Below are positions 50,978-58,271 of a stretch of DNA of 64,000 nucleotides, in pieces. Position numbers and translations under genes: made by a program. Every line of letters begins with the position of its first letter. The first letter of the stretch is position 1. The notes beneath the pieces were generated by a model that had not been told where the DNA came from, did not search any database, and saw nothing but the letters and a program-made list of their open reading frames with translations. Source of the DNA: Orlajensenia flava (GTDB lineage Bacteria > Actinomycetota > Actinomycetes > Actinomycetales > Microbacteriaceae); assembly GCF_004801905.1 (NCBI RefSeq), contig NZ_SSSN01000005.1, positions 124,001-188,000 of the forward strand. The letters are read 5' to 3'.

Positions 50978-51468
50978 ACAGGTGTCGCCTCCGCCAGCAC
51001 TCGAGCGGCGACGTCGGGCTTCAGGCTCGACGCAGGCACGACATCGACGTCACTTCCCAGGATGCTCGATGCGGTGCTCCGCATCCCCGCCAGTTGGAAG
51101 ATGCCTACGTCACCATCCAGGTCGACGAGCAGATCGATGTCACTGGCTGCCGTCTCCTCACCGCGGGCGACTGATCCGAAGACGCGCACGTTGGATGCTC
51201 CGAGCTCGCCGAGTGCATCGATGACAGCTGATCGGTGGTCGGTCAGCCGATCCCGCAAGGGATGCGCAGAGGCATCCGCCAGCTCGATCACCAGCCGCGC
51301 ACCCGAAGCGTCGACGAGCTTGGTGAGCATCGTGAACGAGGGATCCCGGCGCCCGGATTCGTAGGCGCTGATCACGCTCTGGGTCACCTTCGCGCGGATC
51401 GCGAGTTCCGTCTGGCTCAGGCCGGATGCCGCGCGCGCGTTCCTGATGATGGCTGCTGCGGAGTGCAT
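50974..51468 (-). CDS. XRE-HTH fused to MNT nucleotidyltransferase antitoxin, copy A
   Basis: A 164-residue protein. Residues 5-60 are an XRE HTH (RNARAASGLSQTELAIRAKV, then TQSVISAYESGRRDPSFTML); residues about 75-164 are a minimal nucleotidyltransferase with GSVARGEETAASDIDLLVD (98-116). The HTH should repress the operon, the MNT part should modify and neutralise the HEPN toxin. A perfect -10 TATAAT (minus strand, 51475-51480) is 6 nt before the ATG, so the transcript is leaderless. Confidence 0.92.
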   Translation of the reverse strand: MHSAAAIIRNARAASGLSQTELAIRAKVTQSVISAYESGRRDPSFTMLTKLVDASGARLVIELADASAHPLRDRLTDHRSAVIDALGELGASNVRVFGSVARGEETAASDIDLLVDLDGDVGIFQLAGMRSTASSILGSDVDVVPASSLKPDVAARVLAEATPV

Positions 51469-51474
51469 ATCGTC

Positions 51475-51480
51475 ATTATA
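51475..51480 (-). promoter_or_regulatory. -10 box TATAAT of HEPN/MNT copy A
   Basis: Minus-strand TATAAT followed by GACGAT and the ATG implies transcription starting at or beside the start codon. ATCGTCA occurs on both sides, a likely HTH half-site pair. Confidence 0.65.
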
Positions 51481-51639
51481 GCGGATCGTCACTGTTCGAG
51501 CAGCCGAACTGATCGCCGCCCACGAGTCGGCACGCACGGTTACTTGTCGAGGAAACAAGATCGCGCAGCACCCCTCGCTTAGCGGCTGGCGAAGAAGTGG
51601 TGGATCGACCTGCCGCACCCCGACCTTGGGCCGACGAAG

Positions 51640-51959
51640 ACATCGCATCGGCTGAGCGGCGGTTCGCCGTGCGGTTGGTCCTCTCGCGGCGATCCCGTGG
51701 GTGCGCACCAGCCGCGTTGTCTACTGGGGCGACCTCGACTCGGACGGCTTCGCCATTCTGCACAGCGCGCAAGTGGAGTCAACGCCACCTCACCGCGAGT
51801 GAGAAAGTTTCTCTGGCCCGCATCCACTCTGAGGGCAATGTGCGCCTTGAGCAGGAGCGGATTCCGTGGGAGGTGGCGCTGGGTGTGGTGCGCGCGGCAA
51901 TTGGTTCAGCTCACGGAGCGGAGTACCTCATCCATCCCGTTCACAAGCCGCGTGGCTGA
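51640..51959 (+). pseudogene. JetD (Wadjet, DUF3322/DUF2220) C-terminal remnant
   Basis: One frame reads AVGPLAAIPWVRTSRVVYWG, then DLDSDGFAILHSAQVE and stops; another continues LTASEKVSLARIHSEGNVRL, then EQERIPWEVALGVV. YWGD(I/L)D.-GF.ILH and RLEQERIPW are hallmarks of the Toprim-like JetD nuclease of Wadjet plasmid-defence systems. An internal deletion and frameshifts separate the two, and no jetA/B/C is present in the window. Dead remnant of a Wadjet locus. Confidence 0.8.
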
Positions 51960-52325
51960 TGTGACGAGTTCGGCGGTACGTCCATCCGCAAGAATTCCGG
52001 ACGAATACTGAGTTTCGTTCTTCGATTCGATCAAGCGTCGGAGGGAAGGCGCGAGAGCTTTTCCGGGCTTCGTCGAACTCAGAAGTGAGACCGCCTCGCC
52101 GTGATCTTGACCGGCCGAACGTGCCCCGAGCACTGCCCCGCAGATGGCATCGGCGGCGGCGATGCCGGCGAGAACTGCAAGAGAACCGATGACGTTTCCT
52201 GTGGTCGCGACGCCTGCGTCTTCGCCCAATTCGTCGACCAGGGCTGCCGCGTTCAAGAAGGCGTGAGCGTGCTGTGCGCGCACTTTCGCTTCCGATAGCG
52301 TCATCGGTCTCGTCCGCGACGTCAT
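51906..52325 (-). CDS. HEPN-like helical partner of the nucleotidyltransferase
   Basis: A 139-residue all-helical protein: RAQHAHAFLNAAALVDELGE, then GSLAVLAGIAAADAICGAVL, LAPSLRRLIESKNETQYSSG and LVTSATRLVNGMDEVLRSV. Layout and pairing indicate a HEPN-superfamily member in which SKNETQY replaces the standard R-x4-6-H. ATG 52325 overlaps the upstream nucleotidyltransferase gene by 4 bp, a classic toxin-antitoxin or nucleotidyltransferase/HEPN pair. Its end overlaps the JetD remnant. Confidence 0.7.
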   Translation of the reverse strand: MTSRTRPMTLSEAKVRAQHAHAFLNAAALVDELGEDAGVATTGNVIGSLAVLAGIAAADAICGAVLGARSAGQDHGEAVSLLSSTKPGKALAPSLRRLIESKNETQYSSGILADGRTAELVTSATRLVNGMDEVLRSVS

Positions 52326-52945
52326 GCTCGTCCGCTCTTTAGCAACCGCTTGAGCTCGATGCCCGTCAGTCGCCGGGCGTCAGTGCGTAGCGACTCAATG
52401 AGAGGCGCATCATTCTCGATCAGGCGATTCAGTTCTGCAGGTGACACGGCGAACAGTTGAGTCTCATTGCCAGTGAGCCGTCGGATGGCTTCCGCAGCGG
52501 CGTGCAATGTGTCCTCCTTTTGGCCTGCGGCGACGTGGTCATTCCACACGACCAGAATGTCGACGTCAGAATCCTCTCGGGCATCTCCGCGGGCGAATGA
52601 CCCGTACAGGGCAGTGCTGGTGGTCTTGTCACCGAGCGTCTCGGTCAAGATCTCTGCCATCTGCTGTTCCGCGAGTGAGGGCACCGCAAGCACTTGCTCG
52701 ACCGGACCCCAGAGAACGTGGTCACGGTTGGCCTGATATGCGAATGCAGAACCCAAACGCTGCACCTCCACCATGCCTGTTCTCACCAGCTCATCGAGGA
52801 TGCGCTGCGTCGTGCGAAGCGACGTGACGCCGCTCAGCTGGTGGATGCGACGCCCGGAGGCCGGCTCGGCAAGAACGAAAAGCCGACGGAGAATCCGGGC
52901 GCGGTCTTCGCCCAGCACGGCATATTCCGGGTGGGAGAGATCCAC
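52322..52945 (-). CDS. winged-helix nucleotidyltransferase (toxin-antitoxin type)
   Basis: A 207-residue protein. An N-terminal winged helix (EDRARILRRLFVLAEPASGR, then VTSLRTTQRILDELVRTGMV) is followed by a polymerase-beta-type nucleotidyltransferase with GSFARGDAREDSDVDILVV and a helical tail. It probably binds the upstream iterons and modifies the HEPN-like partner. GTG 52945 has AAAGGAG 7 nt upstream; a TTG at 52969 is also in frame. Confidence 0.85.
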   Translation of the reverse strand: MDLSHPEYAVLGEDRARILRRLFVLAEPASGRRIHQLSGVTSLRTTQRILDELVRTGMVEVQRLGSAFAYQANRDHVLWGPVEQVLAVPSLAEQQMAEILTETLGDKTTSTALYGSFARGDAREDSDVDILVVWNDHVAAGQKEDTLHAAAEAIRRLTGNETQLFAVSPAELNRLIENDAPLIESLRTDARRLTGIELKRLLKSGRA

Positions 52946-52974
52946 GCTCGGCTCCTTTCGACTAGACAAGTCAA

Positions 52975-53026
52975 GTGACTACATAGTACTTCACGTGACT
53001 ACAAAATGCTTCACCTGACTACATTG
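52975..53026. promoter_or_regulatory. 20-bp iterons upstream of the nucleotidyltransferase gene
   Basis: GTGACTACATAGTACTTCAC (52975-52994), GTGACTACAAAATGCTTCAC (52995-53014) and a partial CTGACTACATTG (53015-53026) are direct repeats, each with GTGA/TCAC ends. Spaced two helical turns apart, they look like cooperative operator sites for the winged-helix protein. Confidence 0.75.
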
Positions 53027-53045
53027 TTCATCGAATCATGCGCGT

Positions 53046-53219
53046 GTGCACCGGAAGTGGATCAACTGCCACCACAACTTCACCGAGAGCGAGGAGCACT
53101 TCGGCATGCGGTGTGGGTGTCACGGAAGGGCGCGATCCAGGCGGATGTCGGCCGGCCGGGCCTCGCTCGTGACGGTGCGGCACGCGCTGCACCAAATCGT
53201 CAACGTGAAGGGCTACTGA
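53046..53219 (+). pseudogene. RtcB RNA ligase, deleted remnant
   Basis: The first frame has RKWINCHHNFTESEEHFG, a metal-binding RtcB motif; a second frame gives AVWVSRKGAIQADVGRPGL; the first frame then ends LVTVRHALHQIVNVKGY, like the C-terminus of actinobacterial RtcB. Most of the protein between and before these pieces is gone. No RtcA or archease gene accompanies it. Confidence 0.75.
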
Positions 53220-53465
53220 AACGGATGCCGCGACCCGCGCGAAGTGCGCGGTCCGCGGTGTCGCGGGTGGTGTCGTGCATCTGGAGGACCATGTATCCGT
53301 GGTGATCGTGTTCGAGCACGACTCCGCGCCTCGGGCTCGCGAACTCCTGCGTCTCGAGAGTGCGTCTCTCGCCTGAGCCACCGCATCCACGATTCATGAA
53401 ATTCGCTTACCGAACTCTTACAACCTCGTGGTGATATTCGAACAGCACAGGAGTTCCCTCAGAAC
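53220..53465. other. gap without a recognisable gene
   Basis: Leftward frames give GVVLEHDHHGYMVLQMHDTT-like sequence that may be debris, but no start or domain is convincing. The right end holds the ribosome site (AGGAG) of the DUF1996 gene. Confidence 0.4.
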
Positions 53466-54536
53466 ATGACCGAACAGCAGGCTGGGAACGACAGCACTGA
53501 CAAGCCGCCGGCCCCACGGGGGAGGCGTCCTCTGGCCCTCTGGATCGCTGCACTCGCTGCGGCGGTCCTCGCGGTCGGCGGTGGTGTCGCGGCGGCCGTC
53601 GCCAATCAGCAGACGGGTGCGTCTGTGCCTACGGCATCCGCAACACCCCAGGTCAACACAGCGGGCTTTCCGCAGGGCGGAAGCAATCCCGGCATCTTCA
53701 CCGACCGTTGCGCGACGACGGTGACGGCAGCGGATGACCCGATCATGATGCCCGGGATGACCGGCATGTCCATGCAGCACGACTTCTTCGGCAACACGAA
53801 GCCGTCGGCGTCATCCGAACCAGCGAACCTCGTCGGCGGCTCGACCTCCTGCTCCACCTCGGCGGATGCGTCCGCCTACTGGCTCCCCGTCGTCTACCAG
53901 AACGGCGCCGCGCTGAAGCCGTCTTCGGCACTCATCTACTGGCGGGCGCCGGCGGCCTCCGCCGCATCCGTCGCCACCATGCCCGCTGGCATCAGCATGA
54001 TTGCCGGTGACGAGGGCGCAATAGCGCCGCAGAGCGCGCGGGTCGTCGACTGGACGTGCACGCCCGGAGCGTCGAAGCTCATGCAGAAGGCGGCGAACGC
54101 CCCCCACGACTGCCCAGCTGGCCACGACCTGCGGCTGGTGATCACGTTCCCCAACTGCTGGGATGGCCACACCCTCGACGGCCGGAGCCGTGAGAACGTC
54201 GCCTACGCGGGTTCGGATGGAAAGTGCCCGTCATCGCATCCGGTGCAGATTCCGCAGATCATCTTCCACGCCGCCTACCCCACCACGAGCGGATCGGGAA
54301 TCACCCTCTCGACCGGTCCGAGCACGCAGGGTGCGCCCGTCACCGGCCACGCCGACTTCATGAACGGATGGGCGCAAGCCCGCATGGACGCGAACGTCGC
54401 CGCCTGCATCGACACGCAGACCCGCTGCGGCCCGACCTCCGGCACCGACGCCACTCCGAAGGGCGGAAGGGACCGGCCGATGAAGGCAGGCACGGGCGGG
54501 AAGACGAAGCACGCCACGCGCACTTCCGGCTCGTGA
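53466..54536 (+). CDS. DUF1996 secreted or membrane-anchored protein
   Basis: A 356-residue protein. Residues 24-50 form one membrane helix (LALWIAALAAAVLAVGGGVA) with the rest outside. The DUF1996 domain is clear: DDPIMMPGMTGMSMQHDFFG, SADASAYWLPVVYQNG, VVDWTCTPG, HDLRLVITFPNCWDGHTLDG and CPSSHPVQIPQIIFHAAYP. Found in actinobacteria and fungi; role unknown, possibly wall-associated. Cys residues are paired as expected for an extracellular protein. Confidence 0.9.
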   Translation: MTEQQAGNDSTDKPPAPRGRRPLALWIAALAAAVLAVGGGVAAAVANQQTGASVPTASATPQVNTAGFPQGGSNPGIFTDRCATTVTAADDPIMMPGMTGMSMQHDFFGNTKPSASSEPANLVGGSTSCSTSADASAYWLPVVYQNGAALKPSSALIYWRAPAASAASVATMPAGISMIAGDEGAIAPQSARVVDWTCTPGASKLMQKAANAPHDCPAGHDLRLVITFPNCWDGHTLDGRSRENVAYAGSDGKCPSSHPVQIPQIIFHAAYPTTSGSGITLSTGPSTQGAPVTGHADFMNGWAQARMDANVAACIDTQTRCGPTSGTDATPKGGRDRPMKAGTGGKTKHATRTSGS

Positions 54537-54670
54537 CTCTCGAACCGCGAGGACTCCCCGATCCGAGCGGCCATGCGGCAGATCGCCGAGGAGGGGCGCG
54601 TATCCGCGCGCAAGGCGCTTGTGCGCGGCGATCCGGAGCCGCGATCGCTCCAGCACGCCATACTCGGGGG

Positions 54671-55138
54671 ATGACACGACGCCGGTACGACCGAGTGACG
54701 CACGGCATGACGTCCGTGCCCATCCGGCCGAGCCCCGTGCGAGCCAACGCGGCAGGAGCGCGGCAGGGCAAGCCGCTCGCGAGCGGGCAGCGGATCTTCT
54801 GGGCATACACCCTGCACGTGCTCGGCGCCATTCTCGGCGCCTGCGCCGGCGGCCTGGCTCTCTGGCTCGTTCCGCGGGACATCGCTTCCCGCGACTGGCT
54901 GATCGACGCTGGCGATGACTACGGCGCAACCGTCAGTATGGCGTGGGACGCGGGCGGGTTGATCGTACTCGTGATGGCGTCGGCGATCGGAGTCTTGATT
55001 GCGGCCCTCGGCCTGCCGGTTCTCCGTGGGCACCACCGCAACCCGCTGGGGTACGTACTCATCGGCCTGGCTCTTGTGGGGCTGATGGCGGCCGTCGCCG
55101 GCTATTGCGTTATGGAGAACGAGCGCGGCTGGACGTGA
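54671..55138 (+). CDS. small membrane protein
   Basis: A 155-residue protein with three hydrophobic helices (IFWAYTLHVLGAILGACAGG, LIVLVMASAIGVLIAALGLP and PLGYVLIGLALVGLMAAVAG). ATG 54671 or ATG 54707 may start it. Family not recognised; it follows DUF1996 by 134 bp and may be co-expressed. Confidence 0.65.
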   Translation: MTRRRYDRVTHGMTSVPIRPSPVRANAAGARQGKPLASGQRIFWAYTLHVLGAILGACAGGLALWLVPRDIASRDWLIDAGDDYGATVSMAWDAGGLIVLVMASAIGVLIAALGLPVLRGHHRNPLGYVLIGLALVGLMAAVAGYCVMENERGWT

Positions 55139-55529
55139 TCCCGTCCTTCGGACAGTCCGGCATCCGCACCAGAGACGGAGATGAAGCAGGTCGGGCGAGC
55201 ATCCGTCAGGCGGCTGAACCCGCCACCGTCTCGGTCGACGCCGTGTCGATGCGGCCGATCACGGCGAGAAAGCTGGATCTGGTGCGTGCCCGTCGATCCG
55301 AGTCAGACCGGCGGTCAAATTCGAGGTGACACTTCCTGTCGGTTCGGATGCGGATGAACCGACAGACGGTGTCAACTCGACCGCGCCATCGTTCGCGCCG
55401 CACCCTTCACACGCATGCCTGGCACGATCGCGAACCACTCGTAGGCGTCGTCGGACCGCTGCCGCGTACCGCGTGCTCGGAGCCGTGACGTGGAGCAGCG
55501 GCAAGGAGCGCAGCGCGGAGCGCCCGTAA
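55139..55529. other. gap with a palindromic repeat, no gene seen
   Basis: Apart from the palindromic repeat at 55323-55378, I see no coding sequence. The duplicated segment begins at its right edge. Confidence 0.5.
55323..55378. repeat. palindromic intergenic repeat, copy at 55 kb
   Basis: GAGGTGACACTTCCTGTCGG (then TTC; from 55323) and GAACCGACAGACGGTGTCAA (then CTC; 55356-55378) form an imperfect 23-bp-armed palindrome around GGATGCGGAT. It is the most complete isolated copy. Confidence 0.85.
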
Positions 55530-55580
55530 TGTCGGCGGGTCCCCCTACCGTCATGCCTCCATCGAGTGAAGGAAGCCACC

Positions 55581-56045
55581 ATGAACCCCACGAACGACAC
55601 CCTCACCTTCCTGCGGAGCGCCCGCTACGGCTTCAACGTCGTCTTCGCCTATCGCCCGGCGACGGATGCCGACGTGGAGACAACGGACCTGCTCGAGTCG
55701 GAGCTCGCCTGCGTCCTCCTCGACGCCGGCGATGGGCTCTACCGCTACGTCTCCGGACTGACCGGATGCGCTGAGCCCGCTCAGCACCGCTTCTCCAACG
55801 CGGAGCGCGCCGACTTCGAGTCGACGATTCGTTCCATCGCCGGCGATCCGGCGGCCGCTGCGGCACTGCTGGCCGACCCGTGGGGAGTTCTGCCGGAGCG
55901 CGCCGAGCACGTCGTGGCCGAGCTCTCCGCCTTCATCCGCCGCGGCGCCGACCACAACGACCGCGTCCTCGTCATGCGCATCCTGGCGGCGCCCGGCCTG
56001 CCGGAGAATGTGAGGCAGCTGCTCGAGCGGCACCGTGTGCTCTGA
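55581..56045 (+). CDS. hypothetical protein, intact duplicate
   Basis: A 154-residue soluble protein: TFLRSARYGFNVVFAYRPAT, then ACVLLDAGDGLYRYVSGLTG, FESTIRSIAGDPAAAAALLA and VVAELSAFIRRGADHNDRVL. ATG 55581 has GAAGGAAG upstream. I do not recognise the family. Repeated duplication together with the convergent HEPN/MNT pair suggests a common mobile or selected unit. Confidence 0.7.
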   Translation: MNPTNDTLTFLRSARYGFNVVFAYRPATDADVETTDLLESELACVLLDAGDGLYRYVSGLTGCAEPAQHRFSNAERADFESTIRSIAGDPAAAAALLADPWGVLPERAEHVVAELSAFIRRGADHNDRVLVMRILAAPGLPENVRQLLERHRVL

Positions 56046-56347
56046 GCGGGCCGGCCTCTACAGCGGCTTTCTGGCTCTCTGCATCTACGGGCTCATCGGG
56101 GCAAGGGCGCTCGCCGATGCCGCTTGCCGCCTCAGCGCTCTTACTCACTTCGAGACGGATGCCGGCGGCTCCTGTGTCATCTGGTCGCTGGCGGTCCGGC
56201 ACGCCATCCGCACCGGGTTTGGTCGTGCCCAGACTCGGAAGACGTCGTCGTCGAGCCCCTGCCCAACCGTGGGAACACGAAGAAGTTGAGCTCGACCCGG
56301 CAGCGGCCTCAGTGGAACCCGTCTTTTTCACGCATTCTGGAGGGGTG
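56046..56347. other. gap between the hypothetical gene and HEPN copy B
   Basis: No gene is seen. The right part, from about 56256 (GAGCCCCTGCCCA), is shared with copy A, where it directly follows the truncated gene; the left part is unique to copy B. Confidence 0.5.
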
Positions 56348-56683
56348 TCACTCCTCGTTGCTGAGCGCTGCCATCAGCCGAGACGCCGCACCGTGCACCA
56401 GCGGTACATCGCGTCTCGCTGTGGTCATCACGATCGAGTGCGAGGAATCGAAGTACCGGTGCGCCAGCAGGTCGCGCATCTGGGCGATGTCAGCCCACGG
56501 GATGGTTGGTTCCTTTGCGAGGGTCTCGGCGTCGAGATCCTTCACGGCCTCGCCCATCTCGACGAGGCGGATGCGAATGGCATCGAAGATCAGACCCGCA
56601 TCCGCTGCGCTCGCCAGGTGGCTCGCGATTGCATTGCATGCCGCCGCGATGTCGGTCAATCGTTGTTCCGTGGAGCGACTCAC
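56348..56683 (-). CDS. HEPN toxin (HepT-like), copy B
   Basis: 111 residues, intact, with MRDLLAHRYF (R-x4-H-x-Y). Four substitutions from copy A (V31I, I43M, V79D, I86T) leave the catalytic motif unchanged. GTG 56683 overlaps the MNT stop by 4 bp. Whether its cognate MNT also protects against copy A is open; the close similarity suggests cross-neutralisation. Confidence 0.9.
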   Translation of the reverse strand: MSRSTEQRLTDIAAACNAIASHLASAADAGLIFDAIRIRLVEMGEAVKDLDAETLAKEPTIPWADIAQMRDLLAHRYFDSSHSIVMTTARRDVPLVHGAASRLMAALSNEE

Positions 56684-57174
56684 ACAGGTGTCGCCTCCGC
56701 CAGCACTCGAGCGGCGACGTCGGGCTTCAGGCTCGACGCAGGCACGACATCGACGTCACTGCCCAGGATGCTCGCTGCGGCGCTCCGCATCCCCGCCAGT
56801 TGGAAGATGCCCACGTCACCGTCCAGGTCGACGAGCAGATCGATGTCACTGGCTGCCGTCTCCTCACCGCGGGCGACCGATCCGAAGACGCGCACATTGG
56901 ATGCTCCGAGCTCGCCGAGTGCATCGATGACAGCTGTTCGGTGGTGGGTAAGCCGATCCCGCAACGGATGCGCAGAGGCATCCGCCAGCTCGATCACCAG
57001 CCGCGCACCCGAAGCGTCGACGAGCTTGCTCAGCATCGTGAACGAGGGATCCCGGCGCCCGGATTCGTAGGCGCTGATCACGCTCTGGGTCACCTCGGCG
57101 CGGATTGCGAGTTCCGTCTGGCTCAGGCCGGATGCCGCGCGCGCGTTCCTGATTATGCCTGCTGCCGAGTGCAT
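56680..57174 (-). CDS. XRE-HTH fused to MNT nucleotidyltransferase antitoxin, copy B
   Basis: 164 residues with the same layout as copy A; the nucleotidyltransferase motif GSVARGEETAASDIDLLVD is identical. About seven substitutions lie mainly in the HTH (K27E, T49S) and linker. A -10 box TATAGT (minus strand 57181-57186) lies 6 nt before the ATG, giving a leaderless transcript as in copy A. Confidence 0.92.
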   Translation of the reverse strand: MHSAAGIIRNARAASGLSQTELAIRAEVTQSVISAYESGRRDPSFTMLSKLVDASGARLVIELADASAHPLRDRLTHHRTAVIDALGELGASNVRVFGSVARGEETAASDIDLLVDLDGDVGIFQLAGMRSAAASILGSDVDVVPASSLKPDVAARVLAEATPV

Positions 57175-57200
57175 ATTGTCACTATAGCGGATCGTCACTA

Positions 57201-57446
57201 CCAGAGTAGCCCGCACGGACCGCGCTACACCGCCCCTAGCCGGGGCAACTCGGCCCGGGGAGCAGAATGTCGCTGTCGGCCTCGCCCAAGCGAGTGTTGG
57301 GTTGCGCCGCGGTAGCTATTTGACTAGGTCAGACATTGATTGGGTACGTCAGCAATTCAATGGCGATCCAAAGGCCGGAATCGAATAGCTATCGCTAGAG
57401 ATTTAGATTGCCGGCATGCCGATGCGCGGACTGGCGGAAAGGGCGC
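57201..57446. other. junction to lower-GC island
   Basis: No gene. Composition shifts here to AT-richer DNA (for example GAATAGCTATCGCTAGAGAT), marking the left border of the defence operon. No integrase, direct repeat or tRNA end was recognised. Confidence 0.45.
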
Positions 57447-58268
57447 TCAGTTCCCGCGGCGCCGGACTGCTACAAGCTGGGCCAACTCATCAACAGCGGT
57501 GATTGGATCGGTGCGGTGAACTACCCGATGGCAATTTGCACATAGGGGTACGAGCTCGGTGTGAGGGTCGACGGGTCGCCGCTCACCCATCAGATGAACT
57601 GGCGTCCGGTGGTGGACCTCGATGTATCCCCTGCCGAGCGATCCGTATGTTGAGCCGAAATCGAAGTCGCAAGCAGCGCATCGCATTCCGTGGACGAGGA
57701 TCGCGATCGTTCGGTTTGCTCTGCTCCGCTCGTATCGGTTGTAGGTACCGTGAATCACTCCTCCTTCCAAGGCGTATTCAACCGGCTCGGTAGACGACTC
57801 ATCGGATGCAGCATGCGTTGGTGGGAGGAGGATCAGCACCATTGATATCACCGCTGCCGCTACGCTGGCGGAAGCCATCGACGGGTTGTTCTCCCATTCG
57901 ATGATCGAGCGCGCGTTGATGGTCAGATCTATCAGCCTTCCCACGGCCTCCGGAGGTGCTGTCGGGGAGACCTCTACGCGCACACCGGCTTTCAAGAGCT
58001 TTTCCTGCGCCTCGCGGAGGCTTGACCACTGATCTTCGGTGGCGCCGCCCGCCAAGTTCAAAAGGGAGCCTGCGAGGGAATCCAGTTCAAGCTGCGCGGT
58101 CGCGACAGCCAGACCCTGCTTGGTCCGTACGGCAAATCCGTGCGGGCGCTCGACTCCTACGACCCTGAGGAGGACGTCACCCACGCCCGGCTGGGGCGCG
58201 GCCGATACGGCCAGGTTCAGTAGCTCGCTGACCTGCTCACCAACAATCGACGCTTGGACGTTGGCCAA
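57447..58268 (-). CDS. HNH endonuclease, last gene of the defence operon
   Basis: A 273-residue protein. The C-terminal HNH domain has CAACDF (Cys197, Cys200), YIEVHHRTP (His219/220) and HTELVPLCANCHRVVHR (Cys243, Cys246, His247, His251), the McrA-like pattern of zinc-stabilised nucleases. Residues 132-150 are hydrophobic (SASVAAAVISMVLILLPP), a possible membrane segment or buried helix. The N-terminal 120 residues are unrecognised. TTG 58268 begins 3 bp after the ATPase stop. Probably the DNA-cutting component. Confidence 0.88.
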   Translation of the reverse strand: MANVQASIVGEQVSELLNLAVSAAPQPGVGDVLLRVVGVERPHGFAVRTKQGLAVATAQLELDSLAGSLLNLAGGATEDQWSSLREAQEKLLKAGVRVEVSPTAPPEAVGRLIDLTINARSIIEWENNPSMASASVAAAVISMVLILLPPTHAASDESSTEPVEYALEGGVIHGTYNRYERSRANRTIAILVHGMRCAACDFDFGSTYGSLGRGYIEVHHRTPVHLMGERRPVDPHTELVPLCANCHRVVHRTDPITAVDELAQLVAVRRRGN

Positions 58269-58271
58269 TCG

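Larger units (their letters stand above)
50266..51492. repeat. segmental duplication, copy A
   Basis: From GATGTCGGCGGGTCC (50266) to GCGGATCGTCACT (51492) this segment is near-identical to 55530-57200. It carries a truncated first gene and complete HEPN and HTH-MNT genes. Relative to copy B about 440 bp are missing, with the join inside GAGCCCCTGCCCA. Confidence 0.9.
55530..57200. repeat. segmental duplication, copy B
   Basis: Longer counterpart of 50266-51492, containing the complete first gene, an extra segment (about 55800-56240) and the HEPN and HTH-MNT genes. Similarity ends on the right just after GCGGATCGTCACT, about 25 bp into the promoter of the HTH-MNT gene. Confidence 0.9.

Noticed and set aside
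50560-51364. Continuation of the truncated duplicate gene as a long fusion protein
   Set aside because: After the deletion point it runs antisense through HEPN and MNT genes, so it cannot be a native protein.
53028-53390. Minus-strand 120-codon frame
   Set aside because: Antisense to the RtcB pieces; low-complexity composition.
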